Source: Neonectria sp. B-13
Taxonomy: Eukaryota; Ascomycota; Sordariomycetes; Hypocreales; Nectriaceae
Reading direction: 5' to 3'
NCBI GenBank assembly: GCA_002682825.1
Contig: NOKP01000015.1
Location: forward strand, 248,001 to 312,000
Length of the DNA stretch: 64,000 bases
Shown here: one piece after another, positions 11,332 through 22,557 of the stretch
Numbering within the stretch: position 1 is the stretch's first letter
Layout: every line of letters begins with the position of its first letter
Notes under the pieces: generated by a model
Told to the model about the DNA's origin: nothing
Databases searched by the model: none
The model's input: only the letters and a program-made list of their open reading frames with translations
Made by a program: the position numbers and the translations under genes

Positions 11332-13324
11332 TCAAGCCTTGCTGGTGTTAGCAGCTCGACTGTCATCAATGTCCACCGTGTTTCTTCCTGGCATATCCTC
11401 GTGATGAACAACCTTTTCGACAGCAATAACGGCACGATCTGCGAGCTCCTTATCCTCAAATACTAGAACTAGTTAGCTTTTGTCATACAGAGAACTCCTG
11501 AATACTCACGAAAGGCCAGTTCCTCGAGGGTGCGTCCTGCTGTCTCTGGGAAAAAGAAGTAAATGAATACTATTTCGAAGGCCAGCCAGCAGCAGTAGCT
11601 AATCAAGTATTTCCAAGAGGCATTGTCAAGGCCAATGGGATTAACAAAGGTGGTAAAAAAGCCGGCCATTCGTCCGAAGAGTTGGAAGAGTGCGATTCCA
11701 CGACTTCTTTCCGCGTATGGCCATAGCTCGACGAGGTAAGCTTATAGGCGTTAGCACAACTCAACAAAAGATCTCAAGAAGGGTACTTGCTGTATGTGAG
11801 AGCATTGTAGCCAATGTTGTAAGCAGGGGGATAGAGAAAAATGAAGACAATGACCGCCCAGCCAGCAGCCTTATTTTCTCCACCCCCCTCTTTTGCTGTG
11901 ACAGCGCGTTCCATGGCTATTGTCCAGCAGATGTAGACCGTCAACAGCGCCGAAGCACACGTGAGGTACATGGTCCTTCGTTTGAAACGCTTAACAAGCA
12001 AGGCAACGGTAAGCGCGCAGACCAGAGACCAGCACGCATTAACAAGGTTGACCTTTTGCTTGACGACACTCTCAGTCCAACCAATCATCTCAAGCAAGTC
12101 GCCAAGATAATAAGAAATCAAAGTATTTCCTGACCACTGCGTAAAGAGGCCAAGGAAGGACGTGATGAATGCGCGGCGCCGCATACCGGTCGTACCCAGG
12201 AGGTCCATCCACGATTTCCTTGAAGCCTCAAACTCGATATTCAAAGTGGCGCTAATCTGTGCCATCTCGGCGGTGACGAACTCGGAATTTGTGTCACCTT
12301 CGGCGTGGTATTTGGTAAGAATGGCATGTGCTTCTTCCCTCATGTCTCGAGACAAAAGCCAACGGGGACTCTCTGGAAGGAAGCTGCAAAGGTCAGTAAC
12401 TTTGAACTCGACGGGCACAAATCACTCATTGTCACATACAAGACGAAAGATATCTGAAGGAGTGATGGACAGATCTGCAACAGCGATGGAATACGCCATC
12501 CCCAATCGCTCTTAATGCCGTTCGTTCCGAAGCAGATGCCAGCAGCGGTAATTTGGCCTGAGTACTGTTAACGTGTGTAGCTTGCCGTGTACAGAGTGGC
12601 GTGGTTGTATTTAGCAACAAGGGCAAGAATAACCAGACGTACCAATAAAGTAGGACACGTTGAAGAGTGAGGTCATGATAGGTCGTTCTTTGGGATACGC
12701 CAACTCGCCGATAAGACTGCTGCCGGCAACAATACATACTGGAATGCCAAAACCCAGGATAAGTCTCGCAACGATGTACATTCCGACTATTATTGTCAGT
12801 CCCGAACACCTAAGTATGCCCATGGATACATTTTCTACGAGGCGGAATGCCTAGTTGGTGGATAAGAGATTGGAGAACTTACCATGTTGCGAGAAGCCCT
12901 GGATGAGGGCTCCAACCACCATGACGGCACTACCAAGGAAAATGCTCCATCGGCGACCCAATCTGTCATTGACGATTGGGACAAGAGGCAGTGAAAGAAT
13001 CGCGCCCAACGAGTAAGCTGCTGCGATTATGCCCTGGAGGCTCCCTTGGGGATCGTCGAAATCTGAAGATGTCAGCCCGGCGGGTCACCAGATGCATTGA
13101 GGAAACAACGTACAAGCCTTCCAGTAATCCGATAGCTGCAGAGCATTGATGAGCTGAGAGTCAAACCCAGAAGTCAACTCGACGCCCATGCAGGTTGGGA
13201 AAAGCAGAAGGTAGAGGATGCGCAGGTTAGGCTTTTTGTACCAGGGCACAGTGTCCCTGTCCACAATATCCGTAAGCACGGCATCTGAGACTCCAGTCTC
13301 CTTATGGCGAGAAGGGAAGCCCAT
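11332..13324 (-). CDS. Sugar transporter (MFS sugar porter family)
   Basis: Predicted 12-helix plasma-membrane hexose/disaccharide carrier. Start MGFPSRHKETGV at 13324, stop at 11332. Landmarks in order: FPTCMGVELTSGFDSQLINALQ in helix 1 (read in two parts), the sugar-porter loop motif LPESPRWLLSRDMREEAHAIL, the helix-10/11 region NALTYTYLVELWPYAERSRG, and the C-terminal PETAGRTLEEL motif. About six introns. The intron at 11741-11790 has a GC donor (A|GCAAGT) and an AG acceptor; using it restores the family sequence exactly, whereas no GT donor keeps the frame. The C-terminal tail is hydrophilic and acidic. Helix and loop motifs resemble fungal lactose/hexose permeases; the actual sugar is unknown. 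The hexokinase gene lies 1.3 kb downstream on the same strand, so uptake and phosphorylation genes are neighbours. Confidence 0.88.
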
Positions 13325-14979
13325 TGTATCTGTCCAATGCTGGGTTCAAATGATACTAGAGATGGATAACCTTCAAGGCACGAAACTGTGGGTAATTGAT
13401 ACAGTTTTATAACTAGCCAAGCCCAAGACGCACTCTCTGCTCAATAGACGGCCACCCGGTTTGCTTCTGCGCTAGGGCAGACATATTAGGCGCGGAGTAA
13501 GCTTCCGTCAAAGGCAATTTAGCCGGCCAGTCGGGACAACGTTAGAATAAGATCACTGGGGAGGGGGGCATTTAAGATGCGGGGTGAGGGATGTCCTGAT
13601 GTAACTTTAACTTCGCTTGCAGGACGACGGATGATTCGGGGATTTCCTGGTGGCGATCGTCCGGGGTTCGCCAGTAGGGACATCAGCCGGCCCACGGGAA
13701 CCGGAATCGCTTCCCGGCAGAATGCATCGTTTGGCCGGCCCTGCTCGGCGTAACAAGGACTGCATACACGCACAGACGAGCAGTGCATGGCCTTTGACGG
13801 GAATGGTAGGTGGTAACATTTGTAACCCTCTCCGTCAGCCATCTATATTTAGGTTTCCTGTCAGGACCAGTCTCGGTCAAGAACTATTTATCCGATTCGA
13901 CGGTCCTTCAACGGTCTTTCATCTTTCTTACCATTATACTACTAGACAATGCCATCACTTATCCTTTATCCCAGCCAAATCTCGTTGCTCTTTAACAATT
14001 ACCCTCACTTTCTCGGCAATTTCGCCACTATCTGATATTGCTGACATTGCCTCAACATGACACGGGCTCTTGAGAATAGAACCCCAAATATCATGGCTAA
14101 TATCTCCTAAGATCCTGAGGATCAATTAGCCACGAATTTCACAGCCTCGATACAGTCAGTAAGCACCGTCATACCGTTGATCTTTCCATCATGAGCCTTG
14201 GCGCGGCAGGTATCAGAGTGAGAAGACGTTCAAGTGTTGCCTACAAAACAGAACCTCTGAAACATGCAGCATTCAGAACCAACATTGGAATGCGGTATTC
14301 AATTATTTGGGAGCGTGATAAAGAAGTGCATGCACTGGATAGGCATGGAAAATCCGTGCACTGCCTGATGAAGTCTTGATTCGCTCGTCTCGGCTTCCTT
14401 ATTCTGAAAGTTGAGCAGGATAGATCTTCGTATCATAACATTTTGCGAACGTTACTTTTTGACCATGCCGATTTTGGGACAGCGGCCATGACTGGAAAAT
14501 ACACCGCACGGTTTTAGGGGTATGAATCTTCAACTGTCGCCTGCAAACTTTCTTGATCGTTTCGATACTTGATTTACCGAGCCAGCGGCGGGGCCTAAGC
14601 TCGAGGCCAATATATATCGTCCCAGAACGTCCTCTTTAATACGACTTGGATGTAATGACCATTGAGTAGCCGTGGTTATGCAAAACCAATCCTTGATCCC
14701 GTCTGCGGGGCTTCAGAAACAGAACGTTACGATTCGGACACCGAGAATAACCCTGACAGAAGAGGCCTCTTCATCCGCCGAGAAGCACTATCCGGGCTTT
14801 GACTTTCATGTTTTGCTGAATAGGAATGCAATTCGTCTGATAAGCCCAGTAGAAGAGATAGTATTAAGGGAGAAGCCAGAGAGTTTGTATGTGTTCTATA
14901 TCCATGCTCCAATCCTCATCGCCGGTGAGCCGAGGTAAAGTCCCAAAATAAGGTACATTAAAGAATACCAGCCATGCCA
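13325..14979. other. Intergenic, no gene seen
   Basis: About 1.65 kb with several open frames of 60-140 codons on both strands, none with a recognisable motif, signal peptide or supported splice structure. Confidence 0.45.
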
Positions 14980-15360
14980 TCAAGAAGAACATTCTAGACA
15001 GTCCAATGTGTACCATATCCAAGGCGCACTCGAGCTCGCATCCATTGCCTGAATTCCACCCCTCGGGAGGCAAGTTGTTCCGCCGTACAAAACACCCACG
15101 CAGCCATCGATGGACTGGCACCACTTGACGCAGTCTGTGAGCGTCGCCTCCTCGCCCTGGCCCAGAAACGGGGTATTGCCAGTTGCGAAGCCGCGGATGC
15201 CGCAGTCTGGATCGTCAATGGGGACAATAGTCGAGCAGGTGTCGGTCGAGGCCACAGAGGTAGTCGTGGTGGCCGCCGTGGTGGTAGAAGATGGGTGGCA
15301 GGGCCCGGCGTTGACGCCAATGGCGCTCATGGCGGCCAGGATGGTGAAAACGAACTTCAT
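14980..15360 (-). CDS. Small secreted cysteine-rich protein, PAN/apple-like
   Basis: 126 residues in a single exon. A signal peptide (MKFVFTILAAMSAIGVNAG, cleavage about 18/19) is followed by a Ser/Thr-rich spacer (about 24-42), then a domain with regularly placed Cys. The mature part has nine Cys. The spacing TDCVKWCQSIDGCVGVLYGG resembles the C-x3-C-x5-C core of PAN/apple domains, which bind protein or carbohydrate. The Ser/Thr spacer is a likely O-glycosylation region. Size, secretion and Cys content fit an effector-like or wall-associated protein. I do not recognise a named family member; the function is unknown. Confidence 0.78.
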   Translation of the reverse strand: MKFVFTILAAMSAIGVNAGPCHPSSTTTAATTTTSVASTDTCSTIVPIDDPDCGIRGFATGNTPFLGQGEEATLTDCVKWCQSIDGCVGVLYGGTTCLPRGGIQAMDASSSAPWIWYTLDCLECSS

Positions 15361-16111
15361 GGTTTAACGAGTGTGATTTAGGCGAAATGTGGCGTGGTGA
15401 GAGGGAAAGGTGGCAAGGAGGTACCTTTGGTGGACAGACTGACAACTTATGTAGTCTACTTATTATCTTCAACGACCCTGTGGTCCTTGAAATATCTCAA
15501 GCAGCCAGACAATCTCATAAACCCATACCATTTCCGTAACAGTCTTCAGCGGCCGGCATTATTGAATCCGCTAAGCCGAAAGCGCATCAATATTCAGTGT
15601 GCGCTGTCAGACCAGCCAAGAATAAGTAACGCTGGACTTAATGCGGCAAGGCGCCTGATTGTATCGGCACAAAGAGTGCGCTTTTCAGCTCGGTCAATCT
15701 TAGCCTCACCGGAAATATGGGACAAAGTTATGTTAGTTTCCTTGGATGAAACGGCCGCTTGCCTGTTTGTGATGTTCAGCCGGCCCGAGTGTGAGCTGAA
15801 GTGTCAAGAAGTACGTACGCATATTTTTCAAACTGTGACCCTCTTTTCTATGATATCCAGTACTACACCTGCAGTTCTGAAAGGGTAGGTATTCATGAGA
15901 AAATGAACACAGTCACACACTGGGGTTCTAGTGCTTAAACGCGCACAGGGAGGTGCACAAATTAGCTTCTGTACTATAGACACATAGTGTTCAGGAAGCG
16001 AAACATATAGTCTCGGTTGTCTAAGGCCACTGCGCCTAAGGCTAAAATGCTGAACAATCGAGCAAGCGGCAAGAGCTGACGTTGACTTACTTAGGAAAAG
16101 CCAGCAAAGAC
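15361..16111. other. Intergenic, no gene seen
   Basis: About 0.75 kb including the promoter of the small secreted protein. A 164-codon plus-strand open frame (15394-15888) has no signal, motif or compositional sign of coding. Confidence 0.45.
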
Positions 16112-16670
16112 TCAGACGTATAAGAAGGACATAAACTGGCTTCCGGCGCCGTCCACAATGTAGGGTTTTGTTGCGCCGGGATTGGTCCAGTATCGGAATC
16201 CAAGCTGATCGTGATGAAGACCACAGCCAACGGCAAGGATAAATGACAGGATCAGGAGGCTGACGATCATCAAGATCTTGACGCCGGCAAACCAGAACTT
16301 GGTTTCGGCATAGACGCTAACAGGGCAGAGATTGAGGCTTACGATGACCATGAGCATGATGGTGATCCAGGCGGCAATGTGTACGTCATTCGGCTAGAAA
16401 TTGATGACGATGCTAGCCGCAGTGATTTCATATGCCACGAGGATGCTGAAAGGAGTAGAAGTACAGCTAGCCCAAGGCGAAGCCGAGGGAGGGAGAGACA
16501 AAAGGACCGGGAAAGTATGCCATGGACGACCTAGAGATTGGCAGAAAGACGCCGACCTCAATAATGCTGGTAATCATGCCGTAGACCAGAAACGACAATA
16601 AGCTGTAAGAGATGAGGAGGAAGGCAGGCCCCCCAATTGCCTGAGCCTGACCAGTACCAACAAAAATACC
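16112..16670 (-). pseudogene. Amino-acid permease remnant with RIP-like stops
   Basis: Decayed piece of a yeast-type amino-acid/polyamine permease (AAT family). Reading the minus strand, VGTGQAQAIGGPAFLLISYS and the SPSLGFALG segment belong to helices 1-3 of the family, and a second piece (MLMVIVSLNLCPVSVYAE, then KFWFAGVKILMIVSLLIL) to helices 4-5. The frame is broken by TAG codons at 16467-16469 and 16394-16396 where the family has Trp, by an extra base near 16445, and by a stop at 16112; the rest of the protein is absent. Both Trp-to-stop changes are CpA to TpA on the plus strand, the preferred change of repeat-induced point mutation. No rescue by introns is apparent. Confidence 0.8.
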
Positions 16671-17009
16671 TTAAGGAAAGTCAGTAGAGTCCTGAGGAAT
16701 GCACGAATCAACAAGCGCTAAACCACCCCCCGTGTCTCGAGTTAGTCCAGTTTCATCCACGACGAGATGTTCTACCTCACTGTTCCCAGCAGCCTGGCCT
16801 TCACTGATTGCGCTATCCACAAATTGCAATGAGCCTACCCTATAGTTAGATTGTGATAGGGTTTTTATGTGCCAGGACAGATGGAGACCCAGACTCTGGC
16901 TGGATTTGATCAAACCACTTTTATCGCGAGTCTTGCGTGGAATAACGGGGTGCAAGAAGGAGACCAACGGAATATTACTTCAACGTCATTGCCGAATAAA
17001 CCATCTCAG

Positions 17010-17540
17010 CTAGGCCAGTTGCAACTCCTTCCATCCCCCCGTTTTGCAAGCCTTGCAGCGCTTTCTGTATTCCAGAGCACTTCCTGCGTACCTTACCACG
17101 CTCCTGACCGTCTTCCCCTTTACATTCGAGCTCACGCCAGTCATCCAGCTGTCAACATCGTTCACCAGCGCCCCTTTCCTTTGCAACACTCAACAACAGG
17201 TTCGGTCCACTCTTCCACAGCCTCCTCTGTCGGCTCTGCATAATTATAGTTGCTCTCATAGCAGTGCTGAAGCAGCTGAGTAATGACATCAGCCGCATGC
17301 TCAATGCTGCGGGGGATGTTTCCAAATGGCTGATGCGGGCCAAGCACCATGAAGACATTCGGCAAAGACGGTGCCATGATGCTGAGGAACGTTCGCGGTC
17401 TGTGATCAGCCCAGATGGCTCGTTGTCCTTCCACAGAATCGCTACCGCCGATGAGAGGCCGATCATCCTTTGATGCCATTCGATGTCACTGAAAGCGCCA
17501 GTGATGGCGTTGAAGACGAAGACAGAAAACACGGTAATTA
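17010..17540 (-). pseudogene. C-terminal remnant of a Baeyer-Villiger monooxygenase
   Basis: Only the C-terminal third of a flavin Baeyer-Villiger monooxygenase is left. Three reading frames carry consecutive family blocks: NAITGAFSDIEWH (about 17490-17530), then after a frame change RPLIGGSDSVEGQRA, RPRTFLSIMAPSLPNVF and LGPHQPFGNIPRSIEHAADV, then after a second frame change NDVDSWMTGVSSNVKGKTV and RYAGSALEYRKRCKAC, ending at a TAG at 17010-17012. The FAD and NADPH fingerprints and the first two thirds are missing. The sequence is otherwise well preserved, so inactivation looks fairly recent. The family oxidises ketones to esters, often in secondary metabolism. Confidence 0.82.
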
Positions 17541-17675
17541 AGTGATGTCAAGAAGGATTGTGCTACGTCTGGTGGAGAGCTTGAGTAACCAATCTCTGCT
17601 TTTGTTTTGGTCGAGATATACAAGTCGTAGGTGTCTCCAATCTAGTGATATAATTCCGCGCAGTAGATTGACAAA

Positions 17676-18915
17676 TTAGTCAGTCTCGTTTCGCTCTGAA
17701 CTCATGACATACGGGTTCCAACACGGCGACGAAGGAGTAACTTGCATCAGCCTTTCTTCAGCAGCAGCAAGCACCTCCTCGTCGACGGGGGCACCCCATT
17801 GCTTATTCATAAGTTGTATCTGGACCAAGTTTCTATCGTCAAGTTCAGGCCAGTCTTTGCTATTCCGTACACAGCCGTGCTGCAGAGGCGCTTCTGGGAT
17901 TTTGCGTTCCCATTTGTCACGAAAGATGTGAAAGCGGGCGATAGCATCATCGGGGTCCCAGCGTGGTCTGTTCAAGGGTGTCCCGTGTATAGGGAGAGGG
18001 CATGCGGCTTTGTCGGGACCAGCAAGGAGGAAGTCGACTAAGGCGTTGAATTGCTGTTCTGTTGGCGGATAGATAGTCTTCGGGTCGAACATGTCACTTC
18101 CATATATCCACATTGAATTGCACTGCGGTTCCGGTCAGTCTAACTAGAGACTTTGGGTGCCTGTGGCAGACAGGGCTTCTGCTTCGCTTACCTCTTGCTC
18201 TGTTTCGCCACGGTCAAAGACTATGACTCCACCGAATATCTTTCCCTCGGCCCAGTATCCAGCAACATCTGCCAGGCCTCTAGGATACTGCTCAGCACTC
18301 TGATATGCTTTGTGGAAAAATGCTGCCGCAGGGGGAAAATAGGGCCGGAAGCGTAGGTCATCGCCAGTGGCCTGGTTCTCGATGTCTAGCCAATCTTGAT
18401 GGAGTTGGTGTTTATGGGCTCCGTTATCCAACTCGAAGAGATGAGCAGCAATCTGATGGCAAGCCACCACAGTCAGTTCAATAAGCCTTAAATGGAAAGG
18501 CTTGGAGTTTATTGTTGTATTTTGAAATGCAACAAGAAGCTAGGTTTGTTAGACACTTTCAAGAGAACGTTTACGCGATCTGGAGGAAGACTAGAAGAAG
18601 GGTTGGCTGGCTCACGGATTGTTTGAAGAGTAAATCGGAAGGATCAAACTTGGCCCTGAAGTTTTGCGCCTTTTCAAGGAAACCCTCACATAGATCTTTG
18701 TGTCCTAACTTGTAGACAGGGTGGCTTTCCATATACACGTACGAGTCTTCGAGCGACTCTTCTGTGGGTAGACCATCAAGAATTTGGGCGTAAGTAAATT
18801 CAGCTAGGGGAGTCGCCAAGATACGCCTTAGTGCCCGGCGGAAGGTCACCAAGTGCTCGTCGTCGAGGACCTCGAGATCCTGGACCTCAACATCTGAGGC
18901 TTCGGTAGAAGACAT
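17676..18915 (-). CDS. Conserved hypothetical protein, function unknown
   Basis: Not recognised. I choose the ATG at 18915 (MSSTEASDVEVQDLEVLDDE, an acidic N-terminus). Exons join as follows: first exon to about 18630 (ending ...SDLLFKQS), second about 18188-18491 (LIELTVVACHQIAAHLFELD ... GGVIVFDRGETEQE), third to the stop at 17676 (CNSMWIYGSDMFDPKTIYPP ... MSSERNETD). Introns have good GTGAGC and GTAAGC donors. No signal peptide or transmembrane segment; many Trp/Tyr/Pro residues suggest a compact globular protein. It lies directly behind the broken monooxygenase and next to the divergent O-methyltransferase, so a role in the same (perhaps decaying) pathway is possible but unproved. Confidence 0.65.
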
Positions 18916-19343
18916 GATTATGGTGATGACTGAAATTTTGGAAATTGCACTGACAACGCTGAGTTGCGTGATGCTTGCCAGCAGTGAAACAGAGTCGCCC
19001 GCCAAACTTGTCATCACCCCACTTGCGTGGGAACCCCAATGAGGACTAGCCTGCCTACATGGCTAGTTAAGCCGCTGCGCGCGCGGAAAAGCGAAAAGCG
19101 CAGACACGTTGGGTTCTGAGGGTGGTCAGACCAGCCCCTGGTTCATTCATGATTCGACAGCTCGCTCTTGTTGACCAGGGGTTGACCGACGCCGGCTTAC
19201 TTGTGGAGTCTCTGCTCAGCCCTTCCCCGCGCCGTGGCAGGAATTCCTTCTCGGGAGAGTTTCTATAAATTGAGACATCTTCTCGGAGGAGAGCAACTTC
19301 GCAAGAACTACCATCTCGTCATCTTTCACCACCACCAACAATC
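18916..19343. promoter_or_regulatory. Divergent promoter region: unknown gene / O-methyltransferase
   Basis: A 428-base stretch between divergent start codons. TATAAAT at 19264-19270 lies about 75 bases upstream of the methyltransferase ATG. No other element identified. Confidence 0.45.
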
Positions 19344-20782
19344 ATGACTGACAACACACCATCTCTGACCAGCCTTGCAGAGGCAATCTCTAAATCTGCG
19401 AATGCCCTGGCGTCAAAGCTTGACCAGGATGGATATCCGGCGCCGTCCTTTGCCGAGAACGGCCCTGTTGACTACCCAAAGAGCCCAGAGCTTGCCGGCC
19501 TTCGTATGCAGTTACTGGATGCTACTGCAGACATGTACCGACTCGCGCTGGGGCCGACAGACACCTCTTTTTTGGGCCCCCTCTTTGTCCGTGAACCCTC
19601 TTGTCCATCCAATCTAAAACTCTACGACTAATCATTCAACACAGCTGAACTACGATGCGACTATCATGGATATCCTTAATCAATTCGACTTTTGGAGTGC
19701 TGTGCCACTAGGCGGGTCGGCAACATACGGTGAAATTGCCACCAAGGTCAATCTTCCTGAGAGCCTTGTCCGCCGTGTTCTCAAATACGCCATTACCATT
19801 CGACTCTTTGCCAGAGCGCCCAACGCACCAGATAGTGTTGTCCATACGTCTCTTTCTGCTGCTCCAGCAAAGCAACACTTGCTTCGGTCTTGGCTTCGAC
19901 ATAACTTTGAGGAAGCTAGAGCTGGCGCTCTTCACATTCCGGAATCGTTCAAAAAGTTCGACTTGGGCAAGGAAAATTCAAGCGAGGAGCCGCTCGAGAG
20001 TGGCTTTGCCCTAGCCAATGTGGACAAACTGGACAAGCCCGAAAGCTTTTGGGATTACTTGAATCGTGAAGTTGAGGGCAAACCAAAAGGATGGCGAGCG
20101 TCCAAGTTTGCTGAGAGCATGCAAGCCGCTAGTTCTGCCTCGGCCATCAAAACGGAGGACTCCCTGAAAATTGGCTACGATTGGTCTAAACTCGGGGAAG
20201 CCACCGTTGTCGACGTAAGTAATCTTCCTTACAAGCCCCTGCTGATGAATCTTGCTGATGTCTTTTTAGATCGGAGGCTCCAGCGGCCACGACGCGATTC
20301 ATTTGGTCCAAACTTTCCCTAACCTGAAATTCATCGTGCAAGATCTTCCTGAAGTCCAGGCCGCTTTTACTGAGCGAGTGCCGGAGGAGCTGCAGTCTCG
20401 AATCAGCTTTGAGGCGCACGATTTCTTCTCCCCACAAAGTACCCATGGCGCTGTATACTTGTTAAAGACGATCTTGCACGACTGGCCTGACAAGTATGCA
20501 GCCAAGATACTCACAAACTTGCTGCCACACCTCGAATCAGGTTCACGAATTCTCTTATTCGAGGCAGTAGCACCCCCGGATACGGCCGCGCTCCCCTTCG
20601 TTACACTGGGACGTATGATGAGTGCAGCTGATCTACAGATGCTGTGTGCATTCAATTCACTGGAGCGCAGTGTGGAAGACTGGAAGGCGCTGCTGAGTAA
20701 GGTTGATGAGAGGCTCGAGATTACGTATGTTTCTAATTTGCCTGGGTCTCTGCACAATTTCCTTGAGATCAAACTGCGCTGA
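19344..20782 (+). CDS. SAM-dependent O-methyltransferase (COMT-like)
   Basis: Transfers methyl from S-adenosylmethionine to a hydroxyl, typically of a polyketide or other aromatic secondary metabolite. Exons 19344-19586, 19645-20214 and 20270-20782 are in phase (about 441 residues, usual for fungal family-2 OMTs). The N-terminal half is a winged-helix dimerisation region (YGEIATKVNLPESLVRRVLK). The SAM site VVD|IGGSSGHDAIHL is split by intron 2. Further family blocks are FIVQDLPEV, FEAHDFFSPQ, YLLKTILHDWPD (the catalytic His lies in LHDWPD) and LFEAVAPPD. The first donor must be GTCCGT to keep frame. No defect seen. Neighbouring BVMO remnant and unknown gene hint at a former biosynthetic cluster. 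Confidence 0.9.
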
Positions 20783-22557
20783 GGGCATATCGATTGGTAG
20801 TTTATATGGACAAACATGATGCATGATTGCGCACATCACGCTTCTACAATGCAGAAAGCGGATGTTGCCTCCGCGTTCCTGGTCCTGCTTCGCATCTTTG
20901 ACGCGTGTTCGACAGAGATTAGACGATTTGCCAAGACATACTGTTGAAGTATTTGACTATGTTCATACCAGAAGCGTAGGATTAAGTCAGCTAGCGGTCA
21001 TTAACCTAGGTTTCTTTATGAGTTTCTTTCTATCCAATTACAAAGTATGAAGTTACTCATTGTCCAGTCACTCACTGCCTATATTGAAAGAAGATGTCAT
21101 TTCATTAGACAGATCCTCCCTCTGCCCACTCTCAACTAAGCTTTCCTATCGGCAGGTATTTGCTATCTAAATATGTCTGGACTGGGCGTGTGAAAGCTCA
21201 GTGAGACTGCCAGGATGCCAGGATGCCCAGATGCCCAATGACCACACGTAGTAAGCTTGCCAGTCGCGAAGATACGGTCCCCAAGTCTAGGAGGAGGAAT
21301 CCATACCATTTGCGGACACTCTTTTTATAGAATCGTCTGCTTTTGTGCTTATTCTTCTTGCCATCCCTCCATATGAGATAGACTCTAATGTTGCCATCGT
21401 TGTCTACTTGTCAAGCATAGAGTACCAGCAATGGCTGCCGCATAGTCTCGCTATCGGATTTGTCTTGTGCCGAGCCAGAGATGATGCGTGGTGGTATCAA
21501 TAACTTAGCACACCAGCCGAAGTCCTGTTTAAGCTCGGCAGGACAGCATTGGTACTCACATCGTCTCCACTGGTACACGAAGGCTCCATGTGCCAGGAGT
21601 GAAAAAGCCTGTCCGGGATCTGAGAAAGAGCTGGGCGTAACTTGAGCGCCCAGGCTCTCTCATTCAAACCAGGGAAGTCGTTATGCCACTTCTTCATACA
21701 AGCCTTCGTTGCCGGCCTCAGTCAATTCGCACTGGCATGGGCGGTGTTTAGCGCACGACGACAAACACGAGGGCATTTGCATCAACCGTCACATGTTATT
21801 CGCGGCTACATGCAGTCACTGTAGCTTGACTTAGGTACGAGGAAGTTCATACTCTGGCGCGATAAGCTCCCGGATGGGAACACATTCGAGCGTAGTGTGG
21901 TCTCTCGTGTTCAATTGGTGGATGGCGACGCAGAAATCCTTCACTTAGACTTTTAATGGCACTTCCATTCTACATCCGATTCGTAGATTGCGGTCCTTGC
22001 AGCAAGTATTGGTGATATGAGTGAATAGGTGGGGGACTTCATCGCCTATTTTCTTACCTGGAAGCGACCCATTAAATGCCTGAACGTGTTGCTTTGGTTG
22101 TTTGCTGGTCACGGGGAAGGCTTCCAACAAGCACGTTGATAAGGATCAGCTGGCAGCTTATTATCATTTAGAAGTTAAGCATCAATGCAGATACTACGTC
22201 TTATTTGACAGCCTGCCGCTGGCCCTCAAAAACTGGCGCAACGGGATGTCCGTATGCAGTGCATGTCTTGATTCAGTCCAGTCATTATAGTGCCTGCAGT
22301 AGAAATATTGGTGGTTGATGGCGTTAGTATGGGTCTGCCAGTACACCGTACTCTGCAGTCACCAGTAAGTAGATTATTGAGTGTTCAGGTGGACGAGAAT
22401 TTCTTGGGCATCATCAATCCAAGAGCCTAACGTGTTAGGCGACATAACCGTAATTCAATCTGAATTTATTTCTCGTCCACAAGAATATTACAAATTAATA
22501 GCATCTCGGTTGAAAGATACATCACCCTTCCATAGCCTAGTACTAACAGATGTACTG
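20783..22557. other. Intergenic, no gene seen
   Basis: About 1.8 kb, the longest gene-poor stretch. Small open frames without motifs. Holds a short 8-base tandem repeat (21208-21239). Confidence 0.45.
21208..21239. repeat. Imperfect 8-bp tandem repeat (4 copies)
   Basis: Units TGCCAGGA, TGCCAGGA, TGCCCAGA and TGCCCAAT. Low-complexity; no function apparent. Confidence 0.6.

Noticed and set aside
15394..15888. 164-codon plus-strand open frame
   Set aside because: No signal peptide, motif or splice structure; composition looks like translated non-coding DNA.
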